Below, piece by piece: positions 10,301-19,200 of a stretch of DNA of 38,500 bases. Each line of letters starts with the position of its first letter. Position 1 is the first letter of the stretch. Where the stretch lies: the NCBI GenBank assembly GCA_009746045.1, contig RPFO01000644.1, positions 477,501 to 516,000 of the forward strand. Direction: 5' to 3'. The notes under the pieces were generated by a model that was not told the origin of the DNA, did no database searches, and saw only the letters and a program-made list of their open reading frames with translations. Source of the stretch: Mesostigma viride (Eukaryota > Streptophyta > Mesostigmatophyceae > Mesostigmatales > Mesostigmataceae). The position numbers and the translations under genes were made by a program.

Positions 10301-13253
10301 GACAGGTCCACAGATGATGACAGGTCCACAGAAGATGACAGGTCCACAGAAGATGATGACAGGTCCACAGAAGATGACAGGTCCACAGATGATGACAGGT
10401 CCACAGAAGATGACAGGTCCACAGAAGATGATGACAGGTCCACAGAAGATGACAGGTCCACAGAAGATGACAGGTCCACAGATGATGACAGGTCCACAGA
10501 AGATGACAGGTCCACAGAAGATGACAGGTCCACAGAAGATGACAGGTCCACAGAAGATGATGACAGGTCCACAGAAGATGACAGGTCCACAGAAGATGAC
10601 AGGTCCACAGAAGATGACAGGTCCACAGAAGATGACAGGTCCACAGAAGATGACAGGTCCACAGAAGATGACAGGTCCACAGAAGATGACAGGTCCACAG
10701 AAGATGACAGGTGCACAGAAGAAGATGACAGGTCCACAGAAGATGACAGGTCCACAGAAGATGACAGGTCCACAGAAGATGACAGGTCCACAGAAGATGA
10801 TGACAGGTCCACAGAAGATGATGACAGGTGCACAGAAGATGACAGGTCCACAGAAGATGACAGGTCCACAGAAGATGACAGGTCCACAGAAGATGACAGG
10901 TCCACAGAAGATGACAGGTCCACAGAAGATGACAGGTCCACAGAAGATGACAGGTCCACAGAAGATGACAGGTCCACAGATGATGACAGGTCCACAGAAG
11001 ATGATGACAGGTCCACAGAAGATGACAGGTCCACAGAAGATGATGACAGGTCCACAGAAGATGATGACAGGTCCACAGATGATGATGACAGGTCCACAGA
11101 AGATGACAGGTCCACAGATGATGACAGGTCCACAGAAGATGATGACAGGTCCACAGATGATGACAGGTCCACAGAAGATGACAGGTCCACAGATGATGAC
11201 AGGTCCACAGGAGATGATGACAGGTCCACAGAAGATGACAGGTCCACAGAAGATGACAGGTCCACAGAAGATGACAGGTCCACAGAAGATGACAGGTCCA
11301 CAGATGATGACAGGTCCACAGAAGATGACAGGTCCACAGATGATGACAGGTCCACAGAAGATGATGACAGGTCCACAGAAGATGACAGGTGCACAGAAGA
11401 TGACAGGTCCACAGAAGATGACAGGTCCACAGAAGATGACAGGTCCACAGATGATGATGACAGGTCCACAGAAGATGACAGGTCCACAGAAGATGACAGG
11501 TCCACAGAAGAAGATGACAGGTCCACAGAAGATGATGACAGGTCCACAGAAGATGACAGGTCCACAGAAGATGACAGGTCCACAGATGATGATGACAGGT
11601 CCACAGAACATGACAGGTCCACAGAAGACGCCCCCCCCCGTTCATGCGCGGTTGCTACTTTGGGCACAAGACAGTACACCGACGGAACGCCCCAATGTTT
11701 GTGCGCTACACCCCCACCAACACATGCACGGTGGACACCTGTCCCACCTGTGTGTGCGCGACAACACGGCCACACAAGGAGCCCCCCACCTGTTCGTGAG
11801 CTCCTCCAAGCACGCACGGTCCCGCTCGCGCGCGGCCGCCTCCCCCCGCAGTTGTTCCCTGGCCGCCGCCACCCGCTCCTGCCCCGCGCCCACCTCCGCC
11901 TCCGCCACCAGAGCGCGCTCACGCAGCTCCGCTGTGTCCTGCGGCATGGGGACGGGAGTTGGAGGGAGGAATGCAACGAGGTGGGCCAGCGCACGGAATA
12001 GGGATGGGGGCGGACGCACCGAGCAGCAAGGTGCGCCGATGCACGTGACGATGGCACAAAGGTGGGCCAATTTACCTTTGTTAGGCATTACTGTGCATCC
12101 TACACATTAACTTCCCTTCCCCAGGCCTGCCACAACAACCACACCGGGCACCTAAAGCCCAAAACCGAAATTTCCTGTAAGTGCAGCCCTTACCCCGGCT
12201 TTGACGCACCCAGCCCTTGGCGCGGCCATCCATTCAGCCACAGAATCCAGAGCACTCACGCTGCTCGACTGTCTAACCACCGGGTGATGGGTGGCCGTAA
12301 AGATGCACAGAATGCATACTGCCTGTATCGTGCTGCATGGGAAAGAAGCTGCTGCGGTAGAGAAGACCACCATGTCTATGTGGCGACTAGTAATGTCCCA
12401 CACTTGTGCCACATGGCTCCAGCAGCTCTCGGGCTGCAAACCTATCGCCTGCACCATTTGCTGCCTGCCTTGGCACTACTATTTAACTGCATGCTAAGGA
12501 CCTTTGCACCGCAACAGCTTGTTCCATCGGTCTCGGCAAGACAGTACACAAGAGGCAAGCAAGAGGCTGGTTCCATCGTCCAATGGTTCAGGCAAGGATG
12601 CCAGTGTCACGGCTGCAAGTATCAGCTCGCTACTGACCGCTGCCCCTTGCCCGCCCACCACTGCAACATGTGCACCACGGGACCTTCTTGCTCCGATGAG
12701 CCTCGTTGAAATTATCATCATCCAGTGACGCCATGTGCTCGATAGCTGTACTCTCCTTCATATCACTAACCAATTGAAGCGGTGCATGGCTACCTCGGAG
12801 TACATGCGTCATGCATCATCCCCCGTCATCCCATGTCGTCGCATGTCATCCCCCCTCGCGACCCTTAATTTCTCCTTCGTCTCCCCTCCATTTTCCTTTC
12901 TTTACCCTCATTCCCATCAGTTGAACTCATTCTTTTACTATCTATACTCATTATTTCAGTAGCATGATGATTTGACTTATTAGGTAACACCCCTCCCATC
13001 CTCTCGCCTTTCCCACCTGCGCAAGCGCCTCCTGCAGGCGCGCCAATTCGTCCACGAGGGCAGCATTAGTCGCGCGCAGATCCCGAAAGTTTGCGTCGTT
13101 GAACGCCACCTTCTCACAGGCAGCCACACGCGAGCAGTAGGGCATGCCGTACCAGTGGGGGGGGACAGGTCCCGACCCGAGGCCACTGCCTGCAGTGGGG
13201 GTGGACGCGCCCGCCCGAGGCGTGCCTGCTGCGGTGCACGAAGGGAGGATCAT
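1391..13253 (-). CDS. Coiled-coil protein with a Cys-rich segment, nine exons, 439 residues
   Basis: Exons in transcript order: 13253-13017, 11938-11790, 6057-5915, 5562-5498, 4569-4420, 3568-3443, 2789-2705, 2426-2269, 1597-1391. They sum to 1320 nt with every phase matching, all introns GT-AG, and TGA at 1393-1391. Exon 1 begins at an ATG in a TACC-ATG-like neighbourhood; its 5' half (Pro/Gly/Thr-rich) is less certain than its coiled-coil half. Residues from about 50 to 280 are heptad-like and rich in Glu, Ala, Leu, Gln and Arg (e.g. DTAELRERALVAEAEVGAGQ). Residues 291-318 form a seven-cysteine patch, then a further coiled coil follows to about 410. No catalytic motif or membrane segment is visible, and I do not recognise the family. 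A structural or cytoskeletal role is the usual inference for such proteins but is not shown here. Intron 2 (6058-11789) holds a 5-kb minisatellite. Confidence 0.8.
2705..2789 (-). CDS. Cysteine-rich exon of the coiled-coil gene
   Basis: This 85-nt exon is bounded by TTTTGCAG acceptor and GTAAGG donor. It encodes residues 291-318 with seven cysteines spaced C-x3-C-x2-C-x5-C-x3-C-x2-C-x-C. The spacing suggests metal binding or disulphides, but I do not recognise a named zinc-finger class. It is in phase with both neighbours (enters phase 0, leaves after one base), so inclusion preserves the frame only with the acceptor at 2426 of the next exon. Confidence 0.75.
2957..3100. repeat. 24-bp minisatellite with 48-bp alternating pattern
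   Basis: Six units alternate between ATGACAGTGGTAGGAA-type and ACGATGGCGGTAGGAA-type, each ending in GGGGCTCC or GGGCTCC. The alternation shows growth by dimer. It lies inside the intron 2790-3442 of the minus-strand gene. Confidence 0.93.
6222..6373. repeat. 19-bp minisatellite, eight perfect copies, each with CACGTG
   Basis: The unit GGCCACGTGCCGTGTGTGT is repeated eight times without variation. Each unit holds the palindrome CACGTG, a G-box/E-box core for bHLH or bZIP factors. It is located in intron 2 of the minus-strand coiled-coil gene. Confidence 0.97.
6668..11628. repeat. ~5-kb minisatellite, 18-bp unit with 21-bp variants, ~265 copies
   Basis: The unit is GATGACAGGTCCACAGAA, with common variants that add one GAT or change the terminal AA to AT, and rare substitutions (GTGCACAG, GATGGC, GATAGG, GTCCGCAG). 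All length changes are in steps of three bases, so open frames of ~1,700-1,800 codons appear on both strands. Those frames are by-products. It lies in intron 2 (6058-11789) of the minus-strand gene. On the transcribed strand the unit contains no AG. Rare variants recur in the same order ~1.82-1.85 kb apart, showing an internal block duplication. Confidence 0.98.
13017..13253 (-). CDS. First exon of the minus-strand coiled-coil gene
   Basis: The exon ends at CTTGCGCAG followed by GTGGGA and leaves in phase 0. The last ~35 residues (from VAFNDANFRDLRATNAALVD onward) are clearly heptad-like. Upstream, the frame is open to ATG at 13253 through a Pro/Gly/Ser/Thr stretch. Acceptor-like AGs occur inside (for example just before AAGGTGGCG), so the exon might start internally and the true start might lie further up. 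No better upstream exon was found between 13254 and 16222. Confidence 0.6.
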
Positions 13254-13456
13254 TCATGGTAAGGGAGGAGTTAGCGGAGGGGAAATGGAACTGGGTACAG
13301 CAAATAGGTAGGACAGGACAGGGGGAGGAGGGAATGGATAAGGGTGTGGGGAGGGTGAGAGTCAACCGAGGGAAGATAGGAAGGGTTGAGGTGGGAAGGG
13401 TAAGAACGACTCTGGTCCTTTGATCGCGGGAACTGGGGGTTCGGCGTTTCTTTTCC

Positions 13457-13480
13457 CTCCCCCCCCCCCCCCCCCCCTGT
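13457..13480. repeat. poly-C tract
   Basis: About 20 consecutive C within a pyrimidine-rich patch in the intergenic region upstream of the minus-strand gene. Confidence 0.9.
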
Positions 13481-14547
13481 CCACCCGGCTCTCTCTCTTC
13501 TTCTTCCCCACCTCCCTCACCACCACCCACCAGAAAAGCCCCCCACCCCTGAATGGTGTGTTGTGTGTGTGGGCGCGCACATGTGGGCGTGAATCACCCA
13601 GGTCTGGGCCTTGTTATCCACGAGGACCGGGCTGTGGAACCAATATCCTCACACGCTTGCGATCCACCACCATCCCCAGGGGGGTGGATTAGGAAAAAGT
13701 TGGCACCGGCTATGCTCCATCACCAGACGCTGGCTAGGATCCATCATGTCACCACCGATCGCGGCCATCATGTCATTGCCAATCACGTCCCCGCCATCCT
13801 AGTCAAGGTACGAATGTGCCGTGTTGCGCTTCCAAACGTGCGTGACCCGCGCATGTACTGGCGGGTGCTGGCATTTGCCACACAGGGATGTGACTGATGA
13901 TGCCGTGGGAGCCAGGAGGTGTGCAGGTGATGGCATATGATAGATGCCACAAAGAGAGAAGGGCTGTTGCGCCAATACAGGATGCGACAAAGGGAAGAGA
14001 GACCGGTGGTGGTACAACGAGACTAATTAACTAATTAGTGGTGCTACAAACGACAAGGCGGTGCGAGGGCAACTCATGTCGTACGGGGTTGCGCTGCCCA
14101 GCTCTCGGATGCGATGAGAGGAGGCCTGTTGTGCCATACAGGATGCGACGACAGCCAAAAACTTTTCATATCGCCGTTCCTCGGTGGCCAAAGAATGGTG
14201 TTGGCAGAGTATGACGCCGTGCAAGCCCAGTCGTCCATGCCTCCACCTAAGCACCACATTCCTGGCGACTGCCAGGAGCAAACGTGCTGGCTGGGCCATG
14301 CCCTGGAGGGCATCTGTGAAAACTAATTTGGGTAATAAGAAGGGGGTCATGGTGCCTTGCGTTTTCCAAAACTGGCAGCACGCTGACAGCTGACGGATGA
14401 GCCCCGCACCAATAATCCCAACGAGCCGGAATCGGCCATGGCTGCTTCGCCAGGGGCGGTATCTTGTGAGCGGGTACGCCGTACATAAAAGGGGTAAGGT
14501 CCTCAGAAAACGAGTGCGATGATGACGTGCGACCAGGAAGCATCATC

Positions 14548-15103
14548 CTACGCGTGTGTACTTAATTCCGAGTCAGGGCAGGTGTCTGACGCCAGGTCCA
14601 ACGAGGCAGGCCGGATAGGGAGAGGTGACAGATATTCCCGCGCCCATCGACAAAGCCACACCTTGCTGACATAGCCGATGCTATCTGGATGGTCTAGGGC
14701 AACAATGACCAACGGCAGGATGCCCCAAGGGATACCAAATTTGTCGAAGAGCTTTACCTGCTGTTCCAGCAGCTGGCTTCTTTGGTGGCTTCCTCACAAC
14801 CTTGGCTGTTTCTTTCGGTTCTCGAGACCCCCCTCCACCAATCGGGACCAGTACAACGTGAGTACCATTTCCTTGGTTCTGGCAGCATGGAGCTGCTTGC
14901 CGTGCCTTTGGTTTTGCTTTCGCTTTCTTGACGACCCTTGACCGGGATAAGCTCCTCTTTGACATAGGGTGATCAGGACTGCTGGCTGGAGTGGCACCAT
15001 GTATGCAGCACTGAGAGGAAGTCGCCGAGCAGGAGCATGACATGTCGGGATGCGAGCATCCCCCATCCCTATTGCAGCAACCAACGCAGTTGTCGGAAGT
15101 CAT
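14548..15103 (-). pseudogene. Possible degraded gene: basic ORF followed by a shifted frame
   Basis: From ATG at 15103 the minus strand encodes a Cys-rich head (CVGCC, SCSCS, SQCC) and then a Lys/Arg/Pro-rich stretch (RVVKKAKAKPKARQ, VRKPPKKPAAG). That frame continues to a stop at 14681. A second minus frame, open from 14793 to 14548, reads more like folded protein (VKLFDKFGIPWGILPLVIVA, then LDHPDSIGYVSKVWLCRWAR). A single shift near 14770, or use of the donor-like GTAAAG there, would connect the two. I recognise no family. It could be a decayed mobile-element gene, a two-exon gene, or chance. Confidence 0.22.
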
Positions 15104-16222
15104 AACAAGCGCGTAGTGGAGGGCCTCGGGCTCCTTGTTTACCTATCTATGCCAGGTTATATTTTTGCATCTGCCCATAAATGCTCAATATACTCTGTTG
15201 CTGGCTTGCTGGAATCCCTGTGTACTCATGTGTAATCAAGCTTGCCTTCGCCCTCATGGTTTTCGTGTGCTGTGATGAATTTAAAATTTTACTGGTGCCC
15301 CAGACTTGCCCGTTTATTACGGTATCTTGTACTCGCGTTTGAACTGTGCCATGCAAATAGCTGCTGACGGTCTCCACCATCAGCAATTTCAGCATTCAGC
15401 CATTCACCAGGGCCCAGGCATTAACTATTTTTCACTATTCAGTACCAGCCATTCACAATCAGCTTGGGTACAGCAGGCAGCACTATTATAAGTGTGCAGC
15501 AGCAGCTGCAGGCCTGCAGTGACCCTGTCGGACCACCGGCGCGGGAATAAGCGAGAGCTCAACTCAACTCAAACTCCAACTCAACGCCGCACGTTGGGAG
15601 CAGAGATTCTAGAGTGACCGAGGGCCGGTACGGCAAGTACATCGCCACAGGTTTCGATAAAAAGATCACGGAAGATCGTGTAAAGATCCTGTTATTCCTG
15701 GATACCGAGCTCTGGCCTCCGGGACTTGGGACTTTGGGACTTCTGTTGGGGACGACATGTGTGTGTCCTGGCGTTTCGAGTCTTGGAGAATTTGTCTGAA
15801 ATTCGCACACTACTCAAGCAGATTCATAAATCATAATTAGCGTCGAGCGACCAATGTACAACGATAAGCACGTGACTGCACAATGCTGATGGACGCCACG
15901 CTGTATGCTTTCTTTATTTGGAGAGAGTATGACTACGGATTTACGAACACTGCTCAATCTGGGTAGAAAGTGGCTTTTCTGTTATCGTAAGTTTGTTTTT
16001 TTACTGGGTCGCGCTTCTGAGGATGATGTGCCGCATATGAGCTAGGATACATCAGAAGGCGTCATCTCAGGCTAATGCCCACATAGAAACAGCGTGGCAA
16101 TGTAGCTTATGACCCTTAGCAAACATTAATTTGTTCGCCATTCTGGGGTGAATAGATTTTTCACTGACATACGACACTGCGCTCTGGGGCGCTGAATAAT
16201 CGGCTAGCGTACGAGGATCAAA

Positions 16223-16267
16223 ATGGAGGTGTCGCGCTCATTGTTCGCCACCTTGCTGTTCCTACTG
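16223..16267 (+). CDS. Tentative first exon, hydrophobic leader
   Basis: ATG in the context CAAAATGGAG opens MEVSRSLFATLLFLL and runs directly into the strong donor GTGAGT in phase 0, which fits the phase-0 acceptor at 17322. The hydrophobic run resembles a signal peptide or anchor, which would put a coiled-coil protein in the secretory pathway. That is unusual, so this exon may instead belong to something else or be spurious. Confidence 0.38.
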
Positions 16268-19200
16268 GTGAGTGCTATTGAGATATCAATCAGCCGTGGC
16301 CCGCTTCTGTTACATAGTCAGTTCCTCTGCCCCCGAAATGCCGCCTCTTTGTGCCAATGTGCCCTGCCACCCTTAGATCATTTCCTGAGATTTCTACAGC
16401 TGTAGGTGCTGGCACGACCGCATGTGGCGATTGGACCCAAAAGTTGATGTTTGGCGGTACAGCGATTTGGCGGCATGTGATCCCGGCAAGTTTGTTACTT
16501 AGAGAAAGTAGGAGGAACGCCGTGGCACCTGGTGTGGGGAAGGCGGAGGAGCGCCGTGGAGCCTGATGTGTTCGCGATAGTGCCGACAGCCTGCCTCCCC
16601 TTGGAGCATGACCGCTCTGTGGTGGGGAAGCCTACGCTGCTGGCTATCGACAAGCTAGGCAGCGACCGATCGCGCGGCTAGAACTGGGCAAAGCAACACG
16701 TAGCCCTTGCGAAGCCTGGGGCCAATCGGGTTTTGCCACCTACCCACACCGTGTGTAATGGCTTGCAAGCCCATTTTCAGGTTGTCTGCACAGGGCGTTG
16801 GCTGCTCGCAGTAAAAAAGTGGTATTCTACGGTCACACCCTGCGTCTGCCAGCTGTATGGCTGTGGTCCCGTGGAGGACTGCGCGGCTACCCGTGGCCAC
16901 GCATGCTGTGGGTGCACTGACACTCACTAGCACATTCAGCCATCTCATCTCTGTGGTCGCTGGCACTGCCGCGTGCTCAAATCCACGCGAGCTCCTGTCG
17001 CGCCCAGCCCACCGTCTCCTGCCCCTCTCACAGCACAGCGCGCTGCTTGCACGTGCGTCCCGAACGAGACTCGAGTAGGGCAGGAACCCGACCACCTTGT
17101 ACTGTAGTGGTCGCCTTGCCGCTAGAGTGGTGGCTTCTAGAGGTAGAGTGGTGGCTTCATCCGAGGCTGCCTGTGTACTGGCTACCTGGCTGCTGGTTGC
17201 CTGCTTCAACAGAGGCTGCCTGTGTACTTGTTGCCTGGTTGCTGGTTGCCTGCTTCATCCGAGGCAGCCTGCGTAGTGGGTGCCTTGCAGTGCGGAAAGC
17301 GGGCCCCTCTGCCGCTCGCAGTCCCCATTACCGGTTTGGGGCCCAGGTGTCACAAGGCCAAAGGGGCAGTGGTTGGGCCAACCATGGGCCCGTGACGATG
17401 CGGTTGAGTGTGTGGTAGAGGGCGTACATAGAGCGATGGGGTACAACGTCGTAGAGGTATGTATGTGCCTACACGCGCTGTTCCTTCGCGCCCAGAGCTG
17501 CTGGGTGGATGCGCGTTCCTGTGCAGCCACGGTACGCATGGGTGGCCACCAACCACGATCTGACCTGACGGCTGGCTCCCCTTGTGCGGCATCTGCTGTG
17601 CCCTGTGTTGTTCCCTCGCAGTTGCTGCTGACGGGGAACATGATGTACAACACCTTTCAGGATCTCTTCCCAGAGATATGTTCATGCCCGCCGGCCCCGC
17701 CGCCACCCCCGTCCCCCTTCCCGCCCCCGTCCCCTCCACCCCCTCCCCCTGAGAAGACAGACGAGGAGAGGTAAGTTGCCCTTGCCGCCACCTTGTTGAA
17801 AAGGAACAATAGGGAACAGGCGCAGTGAGCCCACACGTTTGTGCGCATGAGCCCACACCTTTGTGCGCTCCCGCCTGTTGTTCCATGGAATCCTGTGAAG
17901 CCGGACCCACTGCATCGCATGGTTCACCGACCAAGAGGGCATGTCGCCGTGTCGTCCCAATGCCAGGTCGCCGTCCTGCACTCATGTTGGAGCTGAATCG
18001 CCCTCCTCCCCAGCCAGTTAACTAAAAATAACTTAGTCACGCAGTCCCATTGGGGAGCCGCGGAGCGTGAGCCCTTGTCTCCCCAGCTATGCTTCATTTG
18101 TTTAAAGGTTCTGATACAGTCAGTGGTACAAAGAGTGGCTGTAATTGTCGTCATCATTTGGGCGCGATAGCGTGGTGGTCATATTCACATTCTTGTTGTC
18201 AATGTAAACGCCAGGAAAATGCTCCGTGAGGAGAACAGCTGCATATTCGTCCTTATTCGTCCTTATTCGTCCTTATTCGTCCTTATCTACATCGGTGTGG
18301 CGCTGTTCTTCCTGTCACAGCCACAAGTGAGGCGCCTCAATAGCTCATCGATCAGGCCTCGCGATGCATTAGCGCGGCGTATCGTACCAAAGTTTCGCTG
18401 TATAGTATGTTCCAATACATTATATAGTATAATATATTCCAATAACGAAGGCCGAGGCCCATCACACCATCTCATCTGTCTCAGTTTGTACTTGACCACC
18501 GCAATAATGGACAAGCCTGTAATGCCCACCATGTCCCGTTGATTGTCACCGGTGGTTGCCCACTGCCTAGCATTGGTGGCGTTGGTGGCGTTGGTGGCGT
18601 TGGTGGCGTTGGTGGCGTTGGTGGCGTTGGTGGCGTTGGTGGCGTTGGTGGCGTTGGTGGCGTTGGTGGCGTTGGTGGCGTTGGTGGCGTTGGTGGCGTT
18701 GGTGGCGTTGGTGGTGTTGGTGGCGTTGGTGGCGTTGGTGGCGTTGGTGGCGTTGGTGGCGTTGGTGGCGTTGGTGGCGTTGGTGGCGTTGGTGGTGTTG
18801 GTGGCGTTGGTGGCGTTGGTGGTGTTGGTGGCGTTGGTGGCGTTGGTGACGTTGGTGGCGTTGGTGGCGTTGGTGGCGTTGGTGGCGTTGGTGGCGTTGG
18901 TGGCGTTGGTGGCGTTGGTGGCGTTGGTGGCGTTGGTGGCGTCAATAGTCAGGTGTGCCAGCACGCAGATGCCAGCACGGGGTGGGGGAGCGCAGGGTTT
19001 GGTAGGTGACGCACATCCGTGCGGCATGGCTACTGGCATCCCATCAGATGCCTTCTGGTTGGTAATGCAAAACGGCAATGCAAAACGTTAGGCCCGCTCC
19101 AGCTGCCCAGTGCGATGCCATGCATGGGCGTGCCCCCCACCGTCATTATTGTTACGGCATAGAGGGCTACTGCCAGGTTGCAGCGCAGTAGGAGAGCCAC

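Larger units (their letters stand above)
13254..16222. other. Divergent intergenic region between the two coiled-coil genes
   Basis: Contains pyrimidine and poly-C tracts (13440-13510), the possible degraded gene at 14548-15103, a short CAACT-rich stretch near 15560, and AT-richer DNA at 15800-16200. Promoters of both genes would be expected here, but I can point to no specific element. Confidence 0.6.

Noticed and set aside
6498-12110. Giant open frames of ~1,690-1,813 codons on both strands
   Set aside because: They follow from an 18/21-bp stop-free tandem unit. Phase-consistent coiled-coil exons on the minus strand place the array in an intron.
16778-16930. Cys-rich candidate exon after CCCATTTTCAG
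   Set aside because: It reads into a TAG and its possible donors do not clearly match the phase of the next exon.
16655-17209. 184-codon minus-strand ORF
   Set aside because: No heptad or motif character, overlaps imperfect repeats, and lies antisense to the first intron of the plus-strand gene.
17486-17528. Mini-exon SCWVDARSCAAT between 17456 and 17622
   Set aside because: Borders (CAG / GTACGC) and phase fit, but the whole short intron is open in frame, so open reading is not evidence. Left out of the model.
18287-19091. GlyValGly, ProThrPro and AsnAlaThr repeat proteins
   Set aside because: They are translations of a 9-bp array in all frames, with no plausible flanking exon.
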